In this document: in pieces, positions 7,031 through 17,313 of the stretch
How the letters are laid out: every line of letters starts with the position of its first letter
Position numbering within the stretch: position 1 is the first letter of the stretch
Made by a program: the position numbers and the translations under genes
The notes under the pieces: generated by a model
Told to the model about the DNA's origin: nothing
What the model saw: the letters and a program-made list of their open reading frames with translations, nothing else
The model's database searches: none
Origin: Nocardia ninae NBRC 108245
GTDB lineage: Bacteria > Actinomycetota > Actinomycetes > Mycobacteriales > Mycobacteriaceae
DNA: 64,000 bases
Assembly (NCBI RefSeq): GCF_007990755.1
Contig: NZ_BJXA01000002.1
Location: 310,001-374,000 of the forward strand
Direction of reading: 5' to 3'

Positions 7031-10000
7031 ATGGAATCTGTGCACAGCTCCTCGATCGAGGCCGAGTCGACCGCGCACGAGGGCATAGCCGTCGTGGGAA
7101 TCGGTTGCCGGTTTCCAGGACAAATTTCCGATGTGGGCGACTTCTGGCAACTGCTGCTCGACGAGCGAGATGCGGTCCGCGAGGTCCCGGAGGACCGGTG
7201 GTCCGGCGCTGCCTTCTACGACCGCGATGCGGCAAGGCCCGGTCATCTGCGCACGCGATCGGGTGGATACCTCGACGACGTCAGTTCGTTCGACGCCCAA
7301 TTCTTCGGCATCACACCACACGAGGCCGCGCGGATAGACCCGCAGCAGCGCCTCTTCCTCGAAACGACCTGGGAAGCACTGCAGGACGCGGGCATCGTCC
7401 CGGAGCACCTGGCAGGCACCAAGACCGCCGTCTACGCGGGCGTCTCGGGCCACGACTACGGCATCATCCAGCTCAACCCGGAGAACCGCTACCTCATCGG
7501 TGGCCACACGATGACCGGTGTCACGAACTGCATCGTGGCCAACCGCGTCTCCTACCTGCTCGACCTGCGCGGCCCCAGCATGACCGTGGACACCGCATGC
7601 TCGTCCTCGCTCATCGCAATCCACCTGGCCTGCCGCAGCATTCGCACCGGTGAGGCGACGATGGCGATCGTCGGCGGTGTCAGCACGCTGCTCATCCCCG
7701 AGGCGACCATCGGATTCAGCCAGGGCACCTTCCTGTCGCCGGAGGGCCGGTCCAAGTCGTTCAGCGAGAACGCCGACGGCTACGTGCGCAGTGAGGGCTC
7801 GGGCACGATCGTGCTCAAGCCGCTGTCCGCGGCCATCGCCGACGGCGACCGCATCTACTCGGTGATCCGCGGCAGCGCGACGAACCAGGACGGCCGCACC
7901 AACGGCATCTCCGTGCCGAGCGAAGAAGCGCAGGCGCAGATGATCGAGGACGCCTGCCGCGACGCCGGTGTCGCGCCCGCCGACATCAGCTATGTCGAGG
8001 CGCACGGCACGGGCACCTCCGTCGGCGACCCGATCGAGGCCCGCGCGCTCGGCAAGGCCTTGGCGCCCGGACGTAATGGGCACGGCCCCTGCATCGTCGG
8101 CGCGGTGAAGTCGAACCTCGGCCACCTCGAGTCCGCGGCCGGTATCGCAGGCGTCATCAAGGCGTGTCTGGTGCTGTCCAACGGCGAGATTCCCGCGAAC
8201 CTGCACGCGGAGGTGCCGAACACCTCGATCCCGTTCGAGGAGTTGGGTCTGCAACTGGCTCAGTCCCGGCAGGCGTGGCCGAACGGGCGTCCGCGCCTGG
8301 CCGGTGTGAACTCCTTCGGGTTCGGTGGATCGAATGCCCACGTGATCCTGGAAGGCCCGCCGGAAGGCGTGGCGCAGGAGAACACGGACGCGGCAAACGC
8401 GAACGCGGACAAGATGACTGAGCGTTCGGCGACCGAAGCGGCCGAGCCGGTGCTGTTCGCGCTCAGCGCGAAGACCAAGGACGCGCTGCGCGCCTACGCC
8501 GACAGTTACGCCGACTTCCTGGCCGAGCCCACCACGAAGCTGTCCGCCATCGCGGCCACCCAGGCGAAGACGCGTGCGCACTACGACCACCGGCTCGCCA
8601 TGGTGTGTTCGTCCACCGACGAGCTACGCGACGCGCTGCGTGAGGTGGCGCGTGGCGCGGTGCCGGAGGTGCTGCGCACCGGCGTGAAGGCGCCGACCAT
8701 CTCGAACATCGCTTTCGTCTTCTCCGGCCAGGGCCCGCAGTGGTGGGGCATGGCGCGTGAGCTGCTCGCCACCAACGCGGTGTTCCGCCAGACGGTCGAG
8801 CGGATCGACGCCGAGCTGAGCAAGCACGCCGACTGGAGCGTCATCGAGGAGCTCGGCCGCGACGAGGCCGACAGCCGGATCGGGGAAACCTTCATCGCCC
8901 AGCCCGCCGTCTTCGCGGTGCAGCTCGGCTTGGCGGCCGTGTGGCAGAGCTGGGGTATCGTCCCCGCTGCCGTGGTCGGGCACAGCATCGGTGAAGTCGC
9001 CGCCGCCTGCGTGTCGGGGGCGTTGTCGTTCGAGGACGCGGTGCGAGTCATCTTCCACCGCAGCCGAGTCCAGCAGCAGGCCTCCGGCAAGGGCAAGATG
9101 CTCGCGGTCGGCCTGACGCACAGCGAGGTGGAGGAGCGGGTCGCCGGCTATCGCGGGCGGGTCGCCATCGCGGCGCTCAACGGCCCGCAGTCGGTGGCGC
9201 TGGCCGGTGATCCGGACGCGCTCGAGGAGATCGAGCGCGAGCTGAGCGCCGAGAAGATCTTCTGCCGCATGCTCCAGGTCAGCGTGGCCTTCCACAGCCA
9301 CCACATGGATCCGCTGCAGGACGAACTGGTCTCGTCGCTGGCCGGTCTCACCTCGGGCCCGGCGACCATCCCGATGTACTCCACGGTCTCCGCGGACATC
9401 GTGCCGACCGGTGGACTCGATGCCGAGTACTGGTGGCACAACGTGCGCGAGCCGGTGCGGTTCGCGCCGACCATCGATCGCCTGATCGAGGACGAGCACC
9501 TGGCGTTCGTGGAGCTGGGCCCGCACCCGATCCACGCGACCGCCATCTCGGAGCTGCTCGCGCAGCGCAACATCGAGGGCGTCGCCGTCGCCGTCGCCTC
9601 GCTGCATCGCAAGCAGAGCGATCGCGTCACCCTGCTGTCCTCGCTGGCCTCGTTGTATGCCGCCGGGTTCGACCCGGCGTGGGGCGCCCTGTTCGATGGG
9701 GCCGGCGAGCGGATACCGGTGCCGTTCTATCCGTGGCAGCGCGAAACCTATTGGGTGGAAACGCCTTCGGCCCGCGAGCGGCGCTTCCCGTCGCTGGCCC
9801 ATCCGCTGGTCGGTGATCAGGGCCGCGTCGCGGACGAGCCGGACAAGCATGTGTGGGAACTGGTGCTGGACCCGGCGGTGTACCCGTGGCTCGACGACCA
9901 CCGGGTGCAGGGCCCCATCGTCTTCCCCGGCGCCGCCTACCTGGACATGGTGCTCGGTTGCGCGGAAGACGCGTTCGGCCCGGGCCTGTACTCGCTCGAG

Positions 10001-13000
10001 GATGTCGAGTTCCGCCGCGCGCTGTTCGTCTTCGACGACCGCCCGGCCCCCGTCGTCCAGGTCGTGCTGACCCAGTCGATGCACTACTCGGTGTACAGCC
10101 GTCAGGACGGTGACAAGGACTGGACCCTGCACTCGGTCGGCACGCTGCGCCGCGGCGCCCCTGCCACCGAACTGCCGGTGCCGTTCGCCGAGCTCGAGGC
10201 GGAGTGCCCGCTCGAGATCGAACCCGCGAAGGTCTTCGCCAAGCTGCGCAACAACGGCCTGATGCTCGGCCCGACGTTCAAGGCGATCACCAAACTCGGG
10301 TACGCCGAACTGAAATCGCTCGGCCGGATCGACACCCCGGCGGCCCTCGAAGACGAGGCGCCCCGGCACGCGATCCATCCGGCGGTGCTCGACTCGTGCT
10401 TCCAGTCGCTGTCCATCTCGATGGGCAACGACCCGAACAACGAGGACAAGACGCTCTACCTGCCGGTCGAGGTGAAGCGGCTCAGCTTCTACGCCAAAGC
10501 CACCGGCCGGGTGTACTGCTACGGGCGCGCGCAGGTCAGCGACGACATTGCGTACTGCCACGGTGATCTGTGGATCGTCAACGAAGACGGAACGCTGGTA
10601 GCGGAACTCGAAGGCTTCCGCGGCAAGTCGATCACCACGACCACGGAGGACAGCGACGCGCTGCTGCAGTGGCTCTACGAGTTCCGCTGGCATCAGGCGC
10701 CGGTGCGCACCAAGACCCGCCTGCCCGCCGCGCTGCCCTCGGTCGAGGCGCTCGACACCGCCGTCGAGCCGCTGGTCGACGAGCTGCGGTACTGGTCGGT
10801 CAACCGCGAGTACCACGCGGGAACCGAAGCGGTGATGGACCGGCTCTGCATCGGGTACGTAACCGAGGCCTTCTACGAGCTCGGCATGGACCTCACCGTA
10901 GGCCGGCGTTTCACCGTCACCGAGCTCGCGGCCGAGATGGGCGTGCACGACAAGCACCACCGCTACCTCGCCCGCCTGCTGGAACTGCTGTCCCAGCACG
11001 GGATCACCGAAAAAGACGGTGACGCCTGGCGACTGCTGGTCGTGCCCGAGCGGTTCGACACCGCGGCCGAGCTCGCCCGGCTGAAGGACGAGCATTCCGA
11101 GTGCGAGCCCGAACTCGCCGTGCTCGGCCGCTGTGGCACGGACGTGGCGGCGGTGCTGCGCGATGACGTGAATCCGATCGAGCTGATCTTCCCCGAGGAC
11201 GAGTTCCAGTCGGTCGCCGACCTTTACGGTCCGTCGTTCTCGTTCGGCAAGGCCAACCGCATCGTCAGCCAGGTCGTCGCCGGGTGCGTGGCCGCGCTGC
11301 CGAGCGACCGGCCGATCCGGGTGCTCGAGATCGGCGCGGGCACGGGCGGCACCACCCCGTACGTCCTTTCCGAGCTGCCGCCGGAGCGTGCGGAATACGT
11401 GTACTCCGACATCACGCAGCTGTTCCTCGGCAAAGCGCGGCATCGGTTCAGCGAATACGACTTCATCGACTACCGGGTCCTCGACATCGAACGCGACATC
11501 GAGGGCCAGGGTTTCGACCCGCACTACTACGACATCGTGGTGGCCTCGAACGTCGTGCACGCCACCGAAAGCCTGACCGCCACCCTGGAAAACGTGCAGC
11601 GCCTGCTGACTTCGCAGGGTCTGCTGCTGGTCGTCGAGGCGACGGTGCCGCCGCACTGGGTCGACCTGACCTTCGGCATGACCGAGGGCTGGTGGAAGTT
11701 CAGCGACCACGACGTGCGGCCCGACTACCCGCTGATGCGGGAGGCGAAGTGGCGGGAGTTCCTGCCCAGCATCGGCTTCGAGGGCGTGCAGATCTTCTCC
11801 GATATGGCGACACCGGAGGAGACCGGCAACGCGGTGATCCTGGCGCGTACTCAGAGCATCGACCTCGAGCCGCACCAGCCGCGCATCGATCAGGCGCCCT
11901 GGGTGGTGCTCGCGGACGCGGACGGTGTCGGCGAACGCTACACCGCGCTGCTCGGCGAGGCAGGCTCGTCCGGCGTGCTCGTCACCCGCGGTGCCGAGTT
12001 CGAGCAGGTCGACGCCCGTACCTTCCGGGCCCGACCCACCAGCAGCGCGGATCTGCAGCGCGTGCTGGAGCAGGTGCGGGCCGACGCGGGTGACGTGGCC
12101 GGCGTGCTGCACCTGTGGAACCTGGATTTCGCGGGGACCGAGCTGACCACCGAGTTGCTTTCCGCGGTGGAGAGCGACGGCGCCTACAGCGTGATCGCGG
12201 CGGCCCAGGCCGTCGAGGAGCTGGACTGGGTGCAGGCCCCACGGCTGTGGGTGGCCACCTCGGGTGCCCACGTGCTGGATCGATCGGAACGTGTTGCGCT
12301 GAGCCAGGTGCCGAGCTGGGGCATCCTGCGGGTCACGTTGAGCGAGCACAGCAGTCTGCGTGCGAAGATCTTCGACTTCGATCCCACCGCGTCCGCCGAG
12401 CAGCGGGCCACTCAGCTCTTCGACGAGCTGCTGCACGTGGATGCGGCGGACGAGGAGATCGCCTTCCGCGGCGAGACCCGCTTCATCGACCGCCTCGAGC
12501 ATGTCTCGCTCGCCGAGTTCGAGGCCTCGGTCGCGACCCCGGCGAAGGTCTCGGACGAGACCCCGTTCGCGCTGGCGGTGCCCGCCGAGCCGGGGGTCGA
12601 GCAGCTGCGCTACGAAAGGCAGGAGCTGCCTGTCCTTTCCAGCGGCGAGATCACCATCCGGCCGCTGGCCACCGGTCTGAACTTCCGCGACATCATGCTG
12701 ACGCTCGGCCTGCTCTCGGCGGGTGCGACCTACGGCGGGTTCTACGACAACAACCTGGGCGTTGAGTGCGCGGGCATTGTCACCGAAGTCGGACCCGACG
12801 TGACCGGACTGGCGGTGGGCGACCGCGTGGTCGCCTTCGCTCGCGGCTGCTTCGGCAACCTGGTGGTCGCCGATGCCCGGCGGGTATACCCGGCACCGGC
12901 GAGCCTGTCGGATGTCGAGGCGGCGACGCTGCCGATGGCGTATCTCACCGCGTGGTACGCGCTGGTGGAAGTGGGCAGGCTGCGCCCGAGCGACCGGGTG

Positions 13001-15505
13001 CTGGTGCACGCGGCCGCCGGCGGCGTCGGTCTGGCCGCGGTGCACATCGCGCAGTCGTTCGGCGCGACGGTCGTCGCCACCGCGGGCAGCGAGGAGAAGC
13101 GGGATTACCTGCGCTCCTTGGGCATCGAGGATGTCTTCGACTCCCGGTCGCTCGACTTCGCCCAGGAGATCCGGCAGCGCTACGACGGCGTCGACATCGT
13201 GCTCAATTCGCTGCAGGGCGAGACGATTCCGAAGAGCCTCGAGCTGCTCCGCCCCCGCGGCCGCTTCCTCGAGATCGGCAAGAAGGACATCTACGACAAC
13301 TACAAGCTGGGTCTGAAGCCGTTCGGCAACAACCTGAGTTACTCGGCGATCGACATCGACCGGCTGCTCGGCGAGGACCCGGCGCTGTGCCGCGAGGCGA
13401 TGACCAAGGTGATCGAGGCGGTCAACGCGGGCACTCTGCCCGCGCTGCCGCACACCGATTTCGACGCGACCGAGGTGGCCGCGGCCTTCCGGTACATGGT
13501 CACCGCCAAGCAGATCGGCAAGATCGTCGTCGAGTACCAGCCCGACACCGAACTGCTGGTGCATCCGACGTCCGACGGCGCGGAGACCTTCGACGCCGAC
13601 GGCACGTACCTGATCACCGGTGGCTACAGCGGTTTCGGTCTGCGCACCGCCGAGTGGCTGGTCGAGAAGGGCGTCCGCACCGTAGTGCTGGTCGGCCGCC
13701 GCGGCCAGATCGACGAGGAGAACGCGGCGCCGATCGAGGCGATGCGGGCCCAGGGCGTCAACGTGGTGCTCGAACGGGCCGACGTGTCCATCGAGGCCGA
13801 GGTCGAGGGCCTGCTCGAGCGGATCGCACCGTTGCCGCCGCTGCGTGGGATCTACCACGCCGCAATGGTTCTCGCGGACGGACCGCTGGCGGGCATGACC
13901 GAGGAGCAGTTCCTGCGCACCGTGCAACCCAAGGTCGACGGCGCGTGGCACCTGCACAATCACACCCGCGACCTCGAGCTCGACGCGTTCGTCATGTACT
14001 CGTCGATGAGCTGGAACGTCGGCACCCCCGGCCAGGCGAACTACGCGGCGGCCAACGGGTTCCTGGAAGCCCTTGCCACGCACCGCCGTGAGCTCGGACT
14101 GCCTGCCCTGACCGTCAACTGGGGCGCTCTCGCCGAGGTCGGGTTCGTCGCACGCAACAAGCTCGACACGCTGGCCCGGCTCGGCTGGACGCCGATCCTG
14201 CCGGACCACGCGCTCGAGTTCGTCGGCCGGTGCCTGGCCCAAGGTGTCACCAGCACCAGCGTTTTCGGCGTCAACTGGGCGAAGATGAACCAGGTCATGC
14301 CGATCATCCGGAGCTCGCCGCGGCTGGCTCATCTGGCCATGGCCGACACCGTCGGCACCGCGAGCACCGGCGGCACCGAGGGCCTGCGCGCCGAACTGCT
14401 CGAACTGGAAGAGGACGCACGCCAGCCCCGGCTGGTGGAGGCGTTGTCGCAGCAGATCTCGCGGATCTTCGACATGCCGATCGACCGTCTCGCGCACGAT
14501 GTCGCGCTGACCGACCTCGGGATGGACTCGCTGATGGCGGGTCAGATCCGCAACGCGCTGGCCAAGCACCTCGATATCGACTTCCCGACCATGGGCCTGA
14601 TGCGCGGACCGACGCTCATCGAGCTGTCGAACGAGGTCCTCGCCCAGGTCTTCGGTGAGGCGACCGGTGTGCTGCCTGCAGTGGCGGAAAACGCAGGCCC
14701 GCAACGCTGGATCCACACGGTGAAGGGCCGGTCCAGCACCGCGTCGCTGCGGGTGTTCGCCCTGCCGTTCGTCGGTGGTGGTGCCTCGGTCTTCACGCCG
14801 TGGCCGAACTTCCTGCCGGACACCGTCGAGGTGGTGGGTATCCAGTACCCGGGCCGCGAGGATCGGGTCAACGAGGTCCCGATCGACGCCATGCCCGAGT
14901 TCATCGAGGAACTGGCCGACGCCATGCTGCCGCACCTGGATCGCACCTTCGCGATCTACGGGCACAGCATGGGCAGCCTGCTGGCCTACGAGCTCACCAA
15001 GTATCTCGAGCAGAACTACGCCGAGGTCCCGCTCAAGCTGATCATCGGTGGCTGGCCCTCACCCGCCCTGGTGGAAAGCTACGTGCGGAACCTGAAGCAC
15101 ATCCGCGACGGCTTCGACATGGATCGGGAATCCGACAGCCGGGTGCTGCAAGTGTTGCGCGACAACGAGCTGCTCACCATCCCGGTCGAGGACGAGGCCT
15201 CGGTGAAGCCGATGATGCCCGCGGTGCGGGCGGACCTGAAGATGCTGGGCGACTACCGCTTCGAACACGGTGTCGCGTTGCGGGCGCCGATCACGGTGCT
15301 GCGCGGTGCGGAGGACCACCTGTTCGAGGCCGACCAGCTGCAGGGCTGGGAGAAGTTGACCAGCGGCCGGTTCGAACTGAAGACCGTGCCCGGCGGCCAC
15401 CTGTTCATCCAGAACCCGAGTGCCCAGGTGATGCGGACGATCGCCGACGAACTGTCCGCCGACGACGCCTTCCCGTCCTTCACCAGCCTTTTCGAAGAGC
15501 GCTGA
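7031..15505 (+). CDS. Single-module fully reducing type I PKS (KS-AT-DH-cMT-ER-KR-ACP-TE)
   Basis: This is a 2824-residue polyketide synthase; GAAGG precedes the ATG at 7031. Approximate domains are KS 18-440 (Cys190 in DTACSSS, later EAHGTGT and KSNLGH), AT 557-857 (GHSIGE, Ser652; VAFHS, the malonyl-type pattern), DH 923-1207 (HRVQGPIVFP, His957), C-methyltransferase 1250-1600 (LEIGAGTGGTT), a linker or pseudo-KR, ER 1853-2170 (NFRDIML; AAAGGVGLAAV), KR 2190-2423 (TGGYSGFG; NYAAAN), ACP 2470-2543 (GMDSLM, Ser2500) and a thioesterase 2573-2816 (GHSMGS, Ser2646; final GGH). Every domain looks catalytically intact. The order equals that of fungal highly reducing synthases plus a TE, so iterative use giving a saturated, C-methylated acyl chain is likely (inference). 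It heads an operon reaching the LuxR gene. Confidence 0.93.
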   Translation: MESVHSSSIEAESTAHEGIAVVGIGCRFPGQISDVGDFWQLLLDERDAVREVPEDRWSGAAFYDRDAARPGHLRTRSGGYLDDVSSFDAQFFGITPHEAARIDPQQRLFLETTWEALQDAGIVPEHLAGTKTAVYAGVSGHDYGIIQLNPENRYLIGGHTMTGVTNCIVANRVSYLLDLRGPSMTVDTACSSSLIAIHLACRSIRTGEATMAIVGGVSTLLIPEATIGFSQGTFLSPEGRSKSFSENADGYVRSEGSGTIVLKPLSAAIADGDRIYSVIRGSATNQDGRTNGISVPSEEAQAQMIEDACRDAGVAPADISYVEAHGTGTSVGDPIEARALGKALAPGRNGHGPCIVGAVKSNLGHLESAAGIAGVIKACLVLSNGEIPANLHAEVPNTSIPFEELGLQLAQSRQAWPNGRPRLAGVNSFGFGGSNAHVILEGPPEGVAQENTDAANANADKMTERSATEAAEPVLFALSAKTKDALRAYADSYADFLAEPTTKLSAIAATQAKTRAHYDHRLAMVCSSTDELRDALREVARGAVPEVLRTGVKAPTISNIAFVFSGQGPQWWGMARELLATNAVFRQTVERIDAELSKHADWSVIEELGRDEADSRIGETFIAQPAVFAVQLGLAAVWQSWGIVPAAVVGHSIGEVAAACVSGALSFEDAVRVIFHRSRVQQQASGKGKMLAVGLTHSEVEERVAGYRGRVAIAALNGPQSVALAGDPDALEEIERELSAEKIFCRMLQVSVAFHSHHMDPLQDELVSSLAGLTSGPATIPMYSTVSADIVPTGGLDAEYWWHNVREPVRFAPTIDRLIEDEHLAFVELGPHPIHATAISELLAQRNIEGVAVAVASLHRKQSDRVTLLSSLASLYAAGFDPAWGALFDGAGERIPVPFYPWQRETYWVETPSARERRFPSLAHPLVGDQGRVADEPDKHVWELVLDPAVYPWLDDHRVQGPIVFPGAAYLDMVLGCAEDAFGPGLYSLEDVEFRRALFVFDDRPAPVVQVVLTQSMHYSVYSRQDGDKDWTLHSVGTLRRGAPATELPVPFAELEAECPLEIEPAKVFAKLRNNGLMLGPTFKAITKLGYAELKSLGRIDTPAALEDEAPRHAIHPAVLDSCFQSLSISMGNDPNNEDKTLYLPVEVKRLSFYAKATGRVYCYGRAQVSDDIAYCHGDLWIVNEDGTLVAELEGFRGKSITTTTEDSDALLQWLYEFRWHQAPVRTKTRLPAALPSVEALDTAVEPLVDELRYWSVNREYHAGTEAVMDRLCIGYVTEAFYELGMDLTVGRRFTVTELAAEMGVHDKHHRYLARLLELLSQHGITEKDGDAWRLLVVPERFDTAAELARLKDEHSECEPELAVLGRCGTDVAAVLRDDVNPIELIFPEDEFQSVADLYGPSFSFGKANRIVSQVVAGCVAALPSDRPIRVLEIGAGTGGTTPYVLSELPPERAEYVYSDITQLFLGKARHRFSEYDFIDYRVLDIERDIEGQGFDPHYYDIVVASNVVHATESLTATLENVQRLLTSQGLLLVVEATVPPHWVDLTFGMTEGWWKFSDHDVRPDYPLMREAKWREFLPSIGFEGVQIFSDMATPEETGNAVILARTQSIDLEPHQPRIDQAPWVVLADADGVGERYTALLGEAGSSGVLVTRGAEFEQVDARTFRARPTSSADLQRVLEQVRADAGDVAGVLHLWNLDFAGTELTTELLSAVESDGAYSVIAAAQAVEELDWVQAPRLWVATSGAHVLDRSERVALSQVPSWGILRVTLSEHSSLRAKIFDFDPTASAEQRATQLFDELLHVDAADEEIAFRGETRFIDRLEHVSLAEFEASVATPAKVSDETPFALAVPAEPGVEQLRYERQELPVLSSGEITIRPLATGLNFRDIMLTLGLLSAGATYGGFYDNNLGVECAGIVTEVGPDVTGLAVGDRVVAFARGCFGNLVVADARRVYPAPASLSDVEAATLPMAYLTAWYALVEVGRLRPSDRVLVHAAAGGVGLAAVHIAQSFGATVVATAGSEEKRDYLRSLGIEDVFDSRSLDFAQEIRQRYDGVDIVLNSLQGETIPKSLELLRPRGRFLEIGKKDIYDNYKLGLKPFGNNLSYSAIDIDRLLGEDPALCREAMTKVIEAVNAGTLPALPHTDFDATEVAAAFRYMVTAKQIGKIVVEYQPDTELLVHPTSDGAETFDADGTYLITGGYSGFGLRTAEWLVEKGVRTVVLVGRRGQIDEENAAPIEAMRAQGVNVVLERADVSIEAEVEGLLERIAPLPPLRGIYHAAMVLADGPLAGMTEEQFLRTVQPKVDGAWHLHNHTRDLELDAFVMYSSMSWNVGTPGQANYAAANGFLEALATHRRELGLPALTVNWGALAEVGFVARNKLDTLARLGWTPILPDHALEFVGRCLAQGVTSTSVFGVNWAKMNQVMPIIRSSPRLAHLAMADTVGTASTGGTEGLRAELLELEEDARQPRLVEALSQQISRIFDMPIDRLAHDVALTDLGMDSLMAGQIRNALAKHLDIDFPTMGLMRGPTLIELSNEVLAQVFGEATGVLPAVAENAGPQRWIHTVKGRSSTASLRVFALPFVGGGASVFTPWPNFLPDTVEVVGIQYPGREDRVNEVPIDAMPEFIEELADAMLPHLDRTFAIYGHSMGSLLAYELTKYLEQNYAEVPLKLIIGGWPSPALVESYVRNLKHIRDGFDMDRESDSRVLQVLRDNELLTIPVEDEASVKPMMPAVRADLKMLGDYRFEHGVALRAPITVLRGAEDHLFEADQLQGWEKLTSGRFELKTVPGGHLFIQNPSAQVMRTIADELSADDAFPSFTSLFEER

Positions 15506-15527
15506 CCAGCTCGAACGGAGTAGAACG

Positions 15528-17102
15528 ATGAAACCGATCGAACGTTACGACGTAGTGGTATGCGGCGGCGGACTGGCGGGGTTGACCCTGTCGCGCCAGC
15601 TCAAGCGGACCATGCCCGACCTGACGGTGCTGGTGCTGGAACGGACCACGGGCGACATCCCGGACGGGGCCTACAAAGTCGGTGAGGCGACCGTCGAAGG
15701 CGGCGCGCACTACTTCACCGAAAAGCTCGGCCTCACCGGGTATTTCAACAAGCAGCACCTGCACAAGCTCGGGCTGCGCCTGTTCTTCGGCGATCAGCAC
15801 GGCCCCTTCGAGAACCGGCCCGAGATCGGGGCGCGACGGTTCCCGCGGGTGCCGTCCTATCAGGTCGACCGCGGCATCTTCGAGCGGGATCTGCGGCGCG
15901 GCGCCAAGGACCTCGGCATCGATCTGATCGAGCAGGCCAAGGTGACCGAGATCGAGCTGGCCGACGGCGAGGACGATCATGTGGTCACCTACGAGGTGGC
16001 CGGCGAGGGGGAGCGTTCGGTGCGGACGCGCTTCGTCGCCGACGCCTCGGGTCGCGGAAAGCTGTTGCAGCGCAAGCTCGGCCTGAGCGCGCCGAGTCCG
16101 CACAAGATCAACGCGGCCTGGTGGCGCCTGCGCGGCGAATACGACGTCGAGGTGATGGCGGACGCCAAGAACCCGAACTGGTATCCGAAAACCCAAGAGC
16201 GCCGGTGGTTCTCCACCAATCACCTGATGGGCACCGGCTACTGGGTGTGGATGATCCCGCTGGCCTCCGGCAACACCAGCATCGGCATCGTGACCGACGA
16301 GCGCATCCATCCGTTCAAGACGTACTCGACGGAAACCAAAGCGAAGCAGTGGATCGCCGAGCACGAGCCGACGCTGGCGAAGTTCACCGAGAACGCCGAG
16401 CTGCTCGACTTCCTGGTGCTGCGCAACGCGAGTTACGCCTCGACGCAGGTGTTTTCGCACAACCGCTGGGCCTGTGTCGGTGAGGCGGCGGTCTTCCTGG
16501 ACGCGTTCTACAGTCCGGGCTCGGACTACATCGCCTACACCAACACCATCACGACGCGGATGATCGAACTCGACCGTAAGCGTGCGCTGACCCCCGACGT
16601 CGCGGAGACCTACAACAAGCTGCTGCTCGAGGATCTGTGGCCGAACTATCTGCAGATGTACAACGACAACTACCAGATCTTCGGGCACGCGCCCGCGATG
16701 TTCACCAAGGTCATGTGGGATACGTCGTTCTACTGGGCGTTGCCCTCGCAGATGTTGTTCCGTGACTTGCTCACCAGCACCGACGCGGCGGCGGAGTTCC
16801 ACCCCATCGCCCAGCGGTTCCTCGGCATCCAGACCCGCATGCAGGCGAATCTGCGTGCGTTCGCGGCACAGGCTCCGCAGCCGGACAAGTACCTGTTCGT
16901 CGAATACAGCAAGGTACCCATCTGCGCCCAGCTGCACCTGGATCTGCTCACCGACAAAACGCCGGAACAGACCTTCCGCGACATGCGCGGCAATGTCGAC
17001 CGGTTGGAAGCGTGGGCGGACTCGTTCGAGCAGGAAATCGCCGCGAAGGTGGACCTGCCTGCGCGGCCGGCCGAGCCGGCCCTGCAGGCCTCCGTCCAGT
17101 AA
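15528..17102 (+). CDS. FAD-dependent halogenase-like oxygenase 1
   Basis: This 524-residue flavoprotein starts 22 bases after the PKS. It has an N-terminal FAD-binding GGGLAG motif (13-18), KVGEATVE (50-57) in the GEATxP position of flavin halogenases, a lysine (Lys80 in HLHKLGLRLFF) that aligns with the catalytic lysine of RebH/PrnA, and WVWMIP (239-244), matching the WxWxIP halogenase motif. FADH2-dependent halogenases chlorinate or brominate electron-rich carbons through a lysine chloramine. Its place between the PKS and acyl-CoA synthetase suggests action on the polyketide or an ACP-bound intermediate (inference). Many sequences with this architecture are untested, so an oxygenase or reductase role remains possible. 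No flavin reductase partner is encoded nearby. Confidence 0.75.
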   Translation: MKPIERYDVVVCGGGLAGLTLSRQLKRTMPDLTVLVLERTTGDIPDGAYKVGEATVEGGAHYFTEKLGLTGYFNKQHLHKLGLRLFFGDQHGPFENRPEIGARRFPRVPSYQVDRGIFERDLRRGAKDLGIDLIEQAKVTEIELADGEDDHVVTYEVAGEGERSVRTRFVADASGRGKLLQRKLGLSAPSPHKINAAWWRLRGEYDVEVMADAKNPNWYPKTQERRWFSTNHLMGTGYWVWMIPLASGNTSIGIVTDERIHPFKTYSTETKAKQWIAEHEPTLAKFTENAELLDFLVLRNASYASTQVFSHNRWACVGEAAVFLDAFYSPGSDYIAYTNTITTRMIELDRKRALTPDVAETYNKLLLEDLWPNYLQMYNDNYQIFGHAPAMFTKVMWDTSFYWALPSQMLFRDLLTSTDAAAEFHPIAQRFLGIQTRMQANLRAFAAQAPQPDKYLFVEYSKVPICAQLHLDLLTDKTPEQTFRDMRGNVDRLEAWADSFEQEIAAKVDLPARPAEPALQASVQ

Positions 17103-17136
17103 CGCGTTCGTCCGACAACACCGCGGAGGCGGGAAT

Positions 17137-17277
17137 TTGACGCAATTCGAGGGCCGGGTCGCGATTGTCACCGGTGGCAGTCGCGGTCTCGGCAAGGCGC
17201 TGGGCCCGGAGAACTACTTTGCCGCCATGGCGGCAAGCGGTTCGCCGAGCGTGTCGAAACCATTGGAGGGCGCGTAG
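17137..17277 (+). pseudogene. Remnant of short-chain dehydrogenase/reductase
   Basis: A TTG at 17137 with GGAGG eight bases upstream opens a 46-codon frame. It begins LTQFEGRVAIVTGGSRGLGK, the textbook N terminus and TGxxxGxG cofactor loop of a FabG-like SDR. Directly after this it continues as unrelated sequence (ALGPENYFAAMAASG) and stops. The normal SDR is about 250 residues; the catalytic Ser-Tyr-Lys part is absent. An internal deletion has most likely removed a ketoreductase gene from the operon. The ribosome site is preserved, so a short peptide could still be made. Confidence 0.65.
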
Positions 17278-17313
17278 CGTGCGAGTTGCTCATTTCGCGA
17301 ACACGAGGTCACT

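Noticed and set aside
8624-14965. 2113-codon minus-strand frame opposite the first PKS
   Set aside because: It is a GC-driven antisense shadow; the plus-strand PKS has every domain motif and the minus frame gives no domain.
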